A DNA stretch of 64,000 bases from Bacteroidota bacterium (GTDB lineage: Bacteria > Bacteroidota > Bacteroidia > Bacteroidales > Lentimicrobiaceae): positions 1-64,000 of the forward strand of contig WSXU01000016.1 in the NCBI GenBank assembly GCA_009773455.1. The letters run 5' to 3'. The position numbers and the translations under genes were made by a program. Below are positions 38,885 through 47,922 of this stretch, in pieces. The notes beneath the pieces were generated by a model. That model made no database searches. It saw only the letters and a program-made list of their open reading frames with translations, and was not told where the DNA came from. Every line of letters starts with the position of its first letter. Position 1 is the stretch's first letter.

Positions 38885-39211
38885 TCCGACACCAACACAC
38901 CATTGAGGAATTAATCAGGCTTCTCAGGTTACCGCATGCCTGGTAAATGCATGCCATAAATCATGTGATCTGCAATTCATCAGCGGCCCTCCGTTATTTA
39001 TGTGTTGCGCCCCTGTTGTGGGTAAGATTCATCATAGGGAATACTAAGTATTTCAGCGCAACGATTTCTGAAACATGTTCACTATATTTGGCTTACAAAA
39101 AGCCTATTATAGTTAACCGGCCCGGATATTCCTTACTGAAAGCAGGATACTAAGAATAATTCTGCAGATCAATGGCCGGCAATGTAACCGTTCAGACTGA
39201 CAATACTGTTT

Positions 39212-40105
39212 ATGGGAACTATTTTTACCGGCATGGATGGGTATTCCGAGTTTTCGGATAAAGACGACCTTCATGAAAGACCCGGACAGGTGCTGCACCT
39301 GGCTGAAAGATCACTGAAACCACTGGTTGATGCGGGCCTTCCGGCCAATATAAGCCACCTCATCGTGGCAACCACCTGCCCCGATTCGCTGGCCCCGTCG
39401 CTGGGACAGACCATTGTGGAGCGTTTCAGCCATGCCTTTTCAAACTGTCATGCCATTGATATCGTTCAGGGATGTGCCGGAGGTGTTACCGCCCTGGTCC
39501 TTGGCAGTCAGCTGGCCGAACTGAACAAATCATCGGTGATGGTGGTGGGTGCCGATGCTGCCCGGAAAAGCACCTCCCGGTCGAGTCCGATCAACCGGAT
39601 TTTCGGCAACGGATCATTTGCCTGCCTCATCAGCTGGGAAGATTCCAAAAAGGGTCTGGCACTTTCGAAATCGCGGCAGTATAAAGGACTATCGGAAGTT
39701 GTTAACATCAGACTCGGGCACGATGCCGACCAGGTGATCAGCCGGGAGAGTAAAACCATCGTTGCAGACCCCAGAAAATACCTAGGCCTTAAGATGAACA
39801 ACTTTCTGGCCATCAAGCTCCTCAGGAAAGCGGAACAGTTCTACCTCGATTTTGTTGAGAAAAGCGGGAAGCCCGACATCATGATCCTGCACCAGGTAAA
39901 TCCCATGATACTGAAACTCCTTTCAGCGATCTTCAGAAAATACCAGGTTGAGTTCATCAACATCTCGGATAGGACGGGCAACTGCGGTGTGGCCTCGGTT
40001 GGCGTTGCCCTCAATTCCATCAAGGAAACCGTAAAGGATAAAAAAGTATTCCTCTGCAGCTTCGGAACCGGCGGCGTTATTACAGCAGGATTCTGGAACC
40101 TGTGA
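39212..40105 (+). CDS. 3-oxoacyl-ACP synthase III (FabH-like) family protein
   Basis: DIVQGCAGGVTALVLGSQLA (active Cys), IFGNGSFACLIS, MILHQVNPMILK, GNCGVASVGVALNS. Confidence 0.85.
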   Translation: MGTIFTGMDGYSEFSDKDDLHERPGQVLHLAERSLKPLVDAGLPANISHLIVATTCPDSLAPSLGQTIVERFSHAFSNCHAIDIVQGCAGGVTALVLGSQLAELNKSSVMVVGADAARKSTSRSSPINRIFGNGSFACLISWEDSKKGLALSKSRQYKGLSEVVNIRLGHDADQVISRESKTIVADPRKYLGLKMNNFLAIKLLRKAEQFYLDFVEKSGKPDIMILHQVNPMILKLLSAIFRKYQVEFINISDRTGNCGVASVGVALNSIKETVKDKKVFLCSFGTGGVITAGFWNL

Positions 40106-40120
40106 CATAAGTTAAAACCC

Positions 40121-40741
40121 ATGCGAACCATAACTGCTTCCACTGGTATTCTGATGTTACTGTGCCTGATTCTTCCTTCACATGCATTTCCCCAACCCTG
40201 GCAATTTGTGAAAGAGCGTGACGGCATAAAACTGTTTGTACGGCAGGAAGCAAACACCCCATTTAAGACTTTTCATGGTGAAACCACTTTTCGGGGCAAT
40301 TACAGCCTGGTCTGCTCACTGATCGGGGATCCGGCCAGACTCGACTGGTGGGATGATGACATCAGAGACATACGGGTGCTTGCGTACGAAAAGGACAAAC
40401 TGATCAGGTATTACTTTGTGTATGATGTACCCTGGCCTTTTACCGACCGCGACCTGGTTGCCGAGGTAAAGCTGTCGGGAGATCCGTTGACCGGCCCCAG
40501 AACTGTTTTTTCAAAGCCGCTGCTGAACCTGGTTCCCCGGTATCCGGAAATGGTAAGGGTTACCGATTTCTGGCAGAAATGGACGATCCGCCCCCTGAAG
40601 GACGGGAAGGTACAGGTTACCCTGGAGGGTTACATCAACCCGGCAGGCGATGTCCCTGCGTGGCTTTACAATATGGTGATCGTTGATATCCCCCTCAGGC
40701 TGCTGAAGGAGATCAGGAATCGGGCAGGCGATGGAGGATGA
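40121..40741 (+). CDS. Secreted START-domain protein
   Basis: Signal peptide; WQFVKERDGIKLFVRQ...IRDIRVLAYEKDKLIRYYFVYDVPWPFTDRDLVAEV...GYINPAGDVPAWLYNMVIVDIPLRLLKEIR. Confidence 0.85.
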   Translation: MRTITASTGILMLLCLILPSHAFPQPWQFVKERDGIKLFVRQEANTPFKTFHGETTFRGNYSLVCSLIGDPARLDWWDDDIRDIRVLAYEKDKLIRYYFVYDVPWPFTDRDLVAEVKLSGDPLTGPRTVFSKPLLNLVPRYPEMVRVTDFWQKWTIRPLKDGKVQVTLEGYINPAGDVPAWLYNMVIVDIPLRLLKEIRNRAGDGG

Positions 40742-41218
40742 AGTCAATTCCCGTTATTATCCACCGGTCTGTAAATGCCAATTAATCCTGTAAATCAGAG
40801 GCAACCACGGCATGTTAACCTATAGTAGTTTTGATTCCACACATTCCCTGAAAGCAGGTTGCATCCGCTTAACCTATCTGTCCCCGGGTTTTGTAGTCCG
40901 GCAAATGGCCAAATATGAGGTATCATTAAGTCAATTGGTTCAGCCGGAATTTCCCCGCCTTCACATTTCATCGTTTATTGCAGGAGCAGAAAATGACCAA
41001 ATGAAGGATTACATCCGCCTCTTTCAGGAATTAAAAATAAAAAGGTATAATTAATCCGGCCTTAACAGCCGTATTGAAACTGCTTTTCATAACTTGCACT
41101 GGTCATTCCGGAACATCATCACCCCGGGTTACATCCCAGTGTTGTTGGCTCTTCTGCAGGAGAAAAGGATATCCGGTGGCAGGTCTGGTCTGCGCGCATT
41201 GACAAATATAATCTGATT

Positions 41219-41935
41219 ATGAGGATCACACTTAAGTGTCTTATTCTGACCGTTTTCACCTGCTTTCAGTTACATACCTACGGACAGCTAACACTGGAAG
41301 ACATTAACCTTGACCAGATCCATCAGAAAAAGATCAGGAAATACGTTGAATGCCAGAAGAAAGATGGAAAGTGTCAGATCTGTGATATCCATCCTTCATG
41401 GAACAGTGGAATGGATTTATCATCCTTCAGGAAAAACGAGATGAATTTCGTTCTGAACGGCAGTATACAGGAGATATGGAAAGGATACGTGTCATCAAAC
41501 CTGTCAAAATCGTGGAATGAAGGAAAAATATCAATGGGGTTATTGCTCCGGAAATTCCCGGGTAATATTTTCTACCATCAGGATCAGGCCATGGGGGTTG
41601 ATACCGGACAGGTCTATTTTCTGAACCTCAGAATAATGCTGGGTATCTTAAATATCCCTGTAGCTTTTGAGATTATTTCGCTCGATCCGGAAAGTAAAAC
41701 AATAAAATTCAGCTACATTGAAGGAAATAAATCGCTCGGGGTTCAGCAGGTTAAATTTATTGACGCCGGAGGTGAACGCACTGAAATTGAACATATCAGC
41801 TATTTTAAAAGCGATTCACGCTTTCGCGATAAATGGCTTTATCCCTTCTTCCACAGAATACTTGTCAATGATTTCCACCGGAATATGAAGCGATTGTTGA
41901 ATCAGGAACATATTCTGATTGCTTCAGCCCATTGA
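41219..41935 (+). CDS. Secreted hypothetical protein, possibly SRPBCC/START-like fold
   Basis: Signal peptide MRITLKCLILTVFTCFQLHTYGQ; fold assignment is a weak impression only. Confidence 0.65.
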   Translation: MRITLKCLILTVFTCFQLHTYGQLTLEDINLDQIHQKKIRKYVECQKKDGKCQICDIHPSWNSGMDLSSFRKNEMNFVLNGSIQEIWKGYVSSNLSKSWNEGKISMGLLLRKFPGNIFYHQDQAMGVDTGQVYFLNLRIMLGILNIPVAFEIISLDPESKTIKFSYIEGNKSLGVQQVKFIDAGGERTEIEHISYFKSDSRFRDKWLYPFFHRILVNDFHRNMKRLLNQEHILIASAH

Positions 41936-42402
41936 TACTGCCTCATTATACAGATCGCACATCCATCATTTCCGACCTTGGTTAAAACAGGGCCATTACT
42001 CCGGAATCAGCAGGGTATCTCCATTTTCTTTTGAGAATAATTTTCAAAAACAGAAGTGAAATAGAACCACTTTTTATAACTTGTCACTTTTTAAAGGACG
42101 CATTGACCTGAATTGTATTTGCCGGCATTTACAAGGGGAAAACAGTCAAAATTGAAGATTGACTGATTTCGTTTGCTGAACGTGACGAATAATACTTTAC
42201 CCACACCGGTTCAATCATTTTAACGGGCATGGGCAAATTGTGTATCCTTAATGAAAATCCGCGTACGCTGGCATAAGTTTATGATTGTCACGATATAAGG
42301 CAGCCTGTGCAACCTGATGTAAATCGATAAGGGTGCAATGCACCCCAGTTAAGTTATCAGGAATAAACAATGAGTGTAATGAAATCAGATAAATAAGAGT
42401 CC

Positions 42403-42924
42403 ATGCTTCCAATAGCATCAACGGAATGGATCCTGACCAATACTTACAAGGCCGATCTGATCGCCTGGCTGACAGCTCATCCTGAGGCTTATGAAGAGGT
42501 CATCAGACTGAGCCTCACGGATAAACAGCCCTATGCCTGGAGGGCCGCCTGGCTGCTCTGGAGTTGTATGGAAGTCAATGATAAACGGATTCAACCATAC
42601 CTCGGGAAAATGATCGAAACCCTTAAGAGCACAAACGATGACCACCGGCGTGAATTGTTGATTATCCTCCTTAAAATGGATTTACCGGAGGAATCGGAAG
42701 GATTGTTGTTTGATGAATGCGCGGAAATGTGGGTGAAGGTGGGTAAAAAGCCATCGGTCAGGATGAATGCTTTAAAAATGATGGTTAAAATTGCCGTCAA
42801 ACATCCCGGATTGCAGTATGAACTGCTGTATCTGACCCAACCTCAGTATATTGATTCACTGTCAGCGGCAGCAAATAAATCCATCACGCTGCTGTTAAAA
42901 GGGTTCAGGAACAGGCCTGCATAA
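42403..42924 (+). CDS. HEAT-like helical repeat hypothetical protein
   Basis: Repeated helical segments (AWRAAWLLWSCMEVN..., RRELLIILLKMDLPEESEGLL, RMNALKMMVKIAVKHP). Confidence 0.6.
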   Translation: MLPIASTEWILTNTYKADLIAWLTAHPEAYEEVIRLSLTDKQPYAWRAAWLLWSCMEVNDKRIQPYLGKMIETLKSTNDDHRRELLIILLKMDLPEESEGLLFDECAEMWVKVGKKPSVRMNALKMMVKIAVKHPGLQYELLYLTQPQYIDSLSAAANKSITLLLKGFRNRPA

Positions 42925-42999
42925 TCAAAGGCAGAAGATTCTGTGGGGCGGCATTGTCTGAAAGATGCAAAAGTATTCATTATCAGTGCTTAAAATTTG

Positions 43000-43007
43000 T
43001 ATCTTTG
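43000..43007 (+). promoter_or_regulatory. Putative -7 element TATCTTTG upstream of rnpB
   Basis: TAnnTTTG match about 30 bp before the RNase P RNA core. Confidence 0.55.
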
Positions 43008-43036
43008 CACCAACTTAGGTCAAAGAACGGTAAAAG

Positions 43037-43415
43037 CAACGTGTTCTGTCGCTTCCGGTCGAAAGACAGGAAGAGGAAAGTCGGGGCAATACAGGGCGCC
43101 ATACTTCCTAACAGGAAGGTTCCGCTGCCGGCGGAAACAGCAAGTGCCACAGAAAATAACCGCCCCGCCACGGCGGGGTAAGGGTGAAAATGTGGGGTAA
43201 GAGCCCACGGGCAGGGCTGGCAACAGTCAGGTCGGGTAAACCTTATGGATTGAAAGGCCAAATATACCGGAACGTATCACTTCACCGTGGTACAAGGGGC
43301 TGCCCGCCCTTCCGGGGGGTAGGTCGTTGGAGCCCTGCAGTGATGCAAGGCCTAGATAAATGACAGAAGTCCTGCATCTGCAGGAAACAGAACCCCGCTT
43401 ACAACGTTGTACGGC
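43037..43415 (+). ncRNA. rnpB: RNase P RNA (bacterial class A); ends approximate
   Basis: Conserved blocks GAGGAAAGTCGGGGCA, AGGGTGAAA, GGTAAGAGCCCACGGG, AGATAAATGACAGAAG, ACAGAACCCCGCTTAC in the correct order; CAACG/CGTTG closing pairing. Confidence 0.93.
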
Positions 43416-43430
43416 ACCGTTTTTCTGAAT

Positions 43431-43466
43431 AAAATATCCCTGCCAGAACGGGGATATTTTATTTTT
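43431..43466 (+). terminator. Intrinsic terminator downstream of rnpB
   Basis: AAAATATCCC-tgccagaacg-GGGATATTTT-ATTTTT. Confidence 0.8.
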
Positions 43467-43579
43467 GATCAGTCGGAAAAAGAGTCCGGCACACCAAACC
43501 TTATATTGGCTATTTTTGCAATAATGTGATTCTCCGGGCCACGCCCGGACACCAATAAACCATATCCGAAACCAGAAAT

Positions 43580-44494
43580 ATGAAACTTTTACCCTTTCTA
43601 ACTGCCATTACACTCACCCTGACAGCAATAACCCCGAATATTATTGCCCAGAACCCCATTCCGAATCCCGATTTTGAGGACTGGAGTGGTGGAGAGCCTG
43701 CGGGCTGGAATACCATTAACCAGAGTGTACTGGGCACCAGTTTTGTATGCGTCACGCGCGACCAGACCAACCCACAACACGGTACGTCCTGCGCAAAAAT
43801 CGAAACCGTTACCCATAATATTTTCCTGGTCGGACCTGTGACCATGCCGGGCATCCTGTCACTGGGCGAAATTACCCTCGATGTGCTGAATCAGACAGGC
43901 ACCGTTTCTGGCGGGGTTCCCATCAATACACAGCCCAACCAGCTGAAAGGATGGTTCAGGTACCTTCCTTCGGTGGGCGACTCCTGCATCCTGGGCATCG
44001 GGCTCTCAAGGTGGAATGGCAGCGGCCGCGATACCCTGGCCCTGGCTTATAAGATTGTTGGAGGTCAGACCCCCGACTGGACTGAATTTTCAGTGCCCAT
44101 CGAATACATGATCTGGGCGGTGCCCGATACGATGAACATCATGTTCTTCTCTTCGAACCTGCTCACAGGCAGCCCGGTCGATGGCAGCGAATTGTGGATT
44201 GACAACCTCCTGCTTGAATACGGACCCGTCGCGGTCCAAAACCCGCCCATAAAGAAAGAACACATGCTTCGCTACAACACCGCAGGGCAACCTGTAATCA
44301 CCCTTGATGCAAATGCCGGCACCTCAGAAATCTGCATTTACAATATGAGCGGAGCCTGTGTGAAAAGTATACGTCCCGCACAGGGCCAAAGGGAGCTAAC
44401 CCTGAATACAGGGGACCTTTCGTTTGGCATTTATCTGGTCCGGCTTAAAAACAGCAACTCACCTTCAGTTTCCCTGAAATTTGTAAGGTTTTGA
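43580..44494 (+). CDS. Secreted protein with T9SS type A C-terminal sorting domain
   Basis: Signal peptide; IPNPDFEDWSGGEPAGWNTIN; C-term SEICIYNMSGACVKSIRPAQGQRELTLNTGDLSFGIYLVRLKNSNSPSVSLKFVRF. Confidence 0.85.
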   Translation: MKLLPFLTAITLTLTAITPNIIAQNPIPNPDFEDWSGGEPAGWNTINQSVLGTSFVCVTRDQTNPQHGTSCAKIETVTHNIFLVGPVTMPGILSLGEITLDVLNQTGTVSGGVPINTQPNQLKGWFRYLPSVGDSCILGIGLSRWNGSGRDTLALAYKIVGGQTPDWTEFSVPIEYMIWAVPDTMNIMFFSSNLLTGSPVDGSELWIDNLLLEYGPVAVQNPPIKKEHMLRYNTAGQPVITLDANAGTSEICIYNMSGACVKSIRPAQGQRELTLNTGDLSFGIYLVRLKNSNSPSVSLKFVRF

Positions 44495-44858
44495 CCTTCC
44501 CTGCCCAAACGCTTAGTTGCTGATTATCTGATGTCTGCCTGATAACTTCACTGTTATCAGATGTCATGCGATTGATTTTCGACATAATGTAACCATATAA
44601 TGTGAAAATCATTCATTTCCAGTAACCTGCGACAACACAACCTGGTTGTTTGCTTCATCAGCTTGTCGCGGAGTAACTAAACAGGAACGAACTCTGGTTC
44701 TATGACCTTGCTGTTTTAAGTAAACCTCATTTATAATATCCGGCAAGGGAATGCGTTTATCAGAAGTTTTCAAATACCTGCTGTTGATAAATCAACACCT
44801 TCCATCTGTATTAAAAGCCTTTATACGTCTAAATTTGAGTCCACAAAATGCGTCTGGC

Positions 44859-47800
44859 ATGAGAAGAATCCTGATACCTGTTATTACTCTGCTGCAATTG
44901 ATGGTGCAGCTAACGGCCCTGGCCCAGCAAACCGAAATATACCCCCTGCCTGCCACTGAAATTAATCCGGCAGGTGATCTTTTTTCGAAGGAAAAATACG
45001 GCGCTGTCCGTGAATCCTATGCCCGCATTCAACCAGCCGGAGATCTGCTGATGGGTTTTGATGCCGAAAAGGATTACTATACCTCTGTCAGTGCCGCTGA
45101 GTTGCAGCACGGCGATGCCGCAACATTGCTGAAAGAATTCCTGAAAACCTATCCTGAGAACACGCGTTCGAACAGGGCCTGGTTTCAGCTTGGCAACCTC
45201 CAGTTCAGGAACAACAGCTACCGCAGCGCCCTGGATGCGTATAGCAAGGTAGATCCATACGACATGAACGCAGAAGAAAATGCCGAGTTCGCCTTTAAAA
45301 AAGGTTACTGTTATTTCAAACAGGAAGATTATGATAAAGCGGCAGACGCGTTTTACAGGATCAAGGAACAACAGACCAAGTATACCGGTCCGGCCAATTA
45401 TTATTACGCCCACATCATGTACGCCAGCGGGAAATACGAAACCGCCCTGCGCGATTTTGAAAAACTCAGGGATGATGAGACTTTCAAAAACGTGGTCCCA
45501 TACTACATCATTCAGATTTATTATCTGCAGGGCCGGCACGATGAAATGCTTGAACTGGCCCAACCATACCTGAAAGGGCAGCACAACAAGCGGACAAACG
45601 AGATACTAAGGCTCGCCGCCGATGTTAATTACCGCAAAGGCAATTACGCCGAGGCCATCAGGCTGATGGAAGAGTACCGTGAAATAAGTCATAACAAAGG
45701 CAACCGTGGTGAAAGCTACCTGTTGGGTTACTCCTATTATAAAACCGGCAACTACGTCAAAGCTATCCCTGAATTTCAATCTGTTACAGCTGAAAACGAC
45801 AGCATGGCACAAAACGCCTACTATCATCTGGGCGACTGTTACCTGAAATCGGATCAGAAAAAATTCGCGTCAGGATCTTTTCTGGCTGCCTGGAAAATAC
45901 CCATCAAATCCGACATCGCTGAGGATGCCCTGTTCAACTACGCCAAAATATCCATTGAGATATCCTATAATCCTTACAACGAAGCCATCAAAGCACTGCA
46001 GCAATACCTGAACGAATACCCTTCATCACCCCGCAGGGACGAGGCTTATACTTACCTGGCCAACCTCTACATGGTTACCAAAAACTACCGTGAAGCCCTG
46101 ACCACCCTTGAGAACATTAAGAAGCGCAATTCATCACAAAATACGATTTATCAGAAGATCACCTATTTCCGGGGTCTGGAATTGTTTTCTGACAACCAGT
46201 TCTTCGATGCCATCGGGCAATTCAAAAAATCGCTCGATAACCGCTCCGACGATGAAATAACGGCGGGTGCCATGTTCTGGACGGCTGAATCATATTACAG
46301 GTTGGGCCAGTACGAGATTGCAGCCGGATATTATGATAAATTCCTCGGACTTTCGGGCGCTGAAAAATATGCCTCTTACAGCACGGTAAACTACAGCCTG
46401 GGTTATTCCTACCTGAAACTGAAGAACTATACAGCGGCAAAACAGGCTTTTACAAAATACATCGATAGCAAACCAACGGATATAAAGATGCTGAATGACG
46501 CCAGGTTAAGACTTGCTGACTGCAACCTGATGATGAAACAGTACAAGGAAGCCATTCAACAGTACGATCAGGCCATTGCTGCCAGGGCTTCCGATGCCGA
46601 TTATGCTTTGTACCAGAAGTCTATCGCCGTTGGTGTTACCGGCAATCTGAACCAGAAAGTAAGCTCGCTGCAGAAGCTGCTGTCCGATTACCCGAAGTCA
46701 ACCTACAGCGACGATGCCAGGTTTGAGATGGGACGCACCCTTGTATCACTCAGGAAGAACGAAGAGGCGCTGACTGCTTTCCAGAAAGTGATTACCGACT
46801 ACCCGAGGAGCAGCATTGTTAAAAACGCTCTGCTCAACATCGGGCTGGTATATTACAACACCAACCGCGATCAGAAGGCGCTTGAAACGTTCAAGAAAGT
46901 GGTTTCGGATTACCCGGCCACACCCGAAGCCCGCGAAGCCCTTGCCGTCATCAGGAACATATACGTTGATATGAATCAGGTAGATAGTTTCGTAGAGTAC
47001 ACTGCCGATATTCCTTTTGCCAATGTCACCCTGTCAGAGCAGGATTCGTTGACCTTCACTGCTGTTGAAAACCGCTATATGAGCGGCGATTGTGAGAAGG
47101 CAATAACAGGGTTCACCAGCTATCTGCAAAAATTCCCCAATGGCAGTTTTGCTGTTAATGCCGGGTATTATAAAGCCGACTGTGAAGCGAGGGCAGGCAA
47201 AACCGATGAAGCCCTGAAAAGCCTTGAAACGGTTTTATCACATCCGGGAAACAAATTCACAGAGAAGGCTGCCCTTAAAGCTGCCGAAATCCTTTACAAA
47301 ACCAATGATTATGTGCAGGCGCTGGCCATGTTCCAGAAACTGGAAGAAAATGCCGAAAATAAGGCAAACATGACAGAAGCCATTACCGGTCAGATGCGAT
47401 GTCAGTATTATACCGGCAATTATGGTCTGGCCATCCTTAACGGACAACGTTTGCTTCAACAGGAAAATCTTTCTCAAGGGCTGATTGCCGAAGCCAACCT
47501 GATCATCGGAAATTCTGCCAGGGCACTGAGCCGGCCTGAACTGGCCCGGAGTTCGTATGGTGAAACCATCCGGCTCTCACAGGGTGAAGCCGGGGCCGAA
47601 GCCCTGTTTGGTCTGGCCGAAATGAGCTTCATGGATAAGGATTACAAAAATGCCGAGAAACATATTTTCAAACTCACCGGTGATTACGCTTCCTACGATT
47701 ACTGGGTTGCCAGGGCTTTTATCCTGCTATCTGACGTTTATCTGAAAACCGGCAATATTTTCCAGGCCAAACAAACACTGCAGAGCATCATTGACAACTA

Positions 47801-47918
47801 CGACGGGGAAGATCTGAAAAAAATAGCCGCCGATAAACTGGCCCAGCTCGAACAGACGGATGGAAAACAACCCGGTAGTCAGGAATTTGACGATGAAGAT
47901 GGAATTATCATCAAATAA
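44859..47918 (+). CDS. Secreted multi-TPR protein (about 1019 aa from internal Met)
   Basis: Signal MRRILIPVITLLQLMVQLTALAQQ; many TPR units (ALDAYSKVDPYDMNAEENAEFAFKKGYCYFKQEDYDKAADAFYRI...). Confidence 0.9.
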   Translation: MRRILIPVITLLQLMVQLTALAQQTEIYPLPATEINPAGDLFSKEKYGAVRESYARIQPAGDLLMGFDAEKDYYTSVSAAELQHGDAATLLKEFLKTYPENTRSNRAWFQLGNLQFRNNSYRSALDAYSKVDPYDMNAEENAEFAFKKGYCYFKQEDYDKAADAFYRIKEQQTKYTGPANYYYAHIMYASGKYETALRDFEKLRDDETFKNVVPYYIIQIYYLQGRHDEMLELAQPYLKGQHNKRTNEILRLAADVNYRKGNYAEAIRLMEEYREISHNKGNRGESYLLGYSYYKTGNYVKAIPEFQSVTAENDSMAQNAYYHLGDCYLKSDQKKFASGSFLAAWKIPIKSDIAEDALFNYAKISIEISYNPYNEAIKALQQYLNEYPSSPRRDEAYTYLANLYMVTKNYREALTTLENIKKRNSSQNTIYQKITYFRGLELFSDNQFFDAIGQFKKSLDNRSDDEITAGAMFWTAESYYRLGQYEIAAGYYDKFLGLSGAEKYASYSTVNYSLGYSYLKLKNYTAAKQAFTKYIDSKPTDIKMLNDARLRLADCNLMMKQYKEAIQQYDQAIAARASDADYALYQKSIAVGVTGNLNQKVSSLQKLLSDYPKSTYSDDARFEMGRTLVSLRKNEEALTAFQKVITDYPRSSIVKNALLNIGLVYYNTNRDQKALETFKKVVSDYPATPEAREALAVIRNIYVDMNQVDSFVEYTADIPFANVTLSEQDSLTFTAVENRYMSGDCEKAITGFTSYLQKFPNGSFAVNAGYYKADCEARAGKTDEALKSLETVLSHPGNKFTEKAALKAAEILYKTNDYVQALAMFQKLEENAENKANMTEAITGQMRCQYYTGNYGLAILNGQRLLQQENLSQGLIAEANLIIGNSARALSRPELARSSYGETIRLSQGEAGAEALFGLAEMSFMDKDYKNAEKHIFKLTGDYASYDYWVARAFILLSDVYLKTGNIFQAKQTLQSIIDNYDGEDLKKIAADKLAQLEQTDGKQPGSQEFDDEDGIIIK

Positions 47919-47922
47919 TTTT

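Noticed and set aside
40812-41054. 80-aa plus-strand ORF between START-domain gene and 41219
   Set aside because: No signal peptide, domain or convincing composition; could be real but unsupported
42954-43261. Several short ORFs on both strands (42954, 42983, 42997, 43020 etc.)
   Set aside because: All overlap the RNase P RNA gene; no protein-like signal
44910-45584. 224-aa minus-strand ORF
   Set aside because: Antisense to the TPR gene
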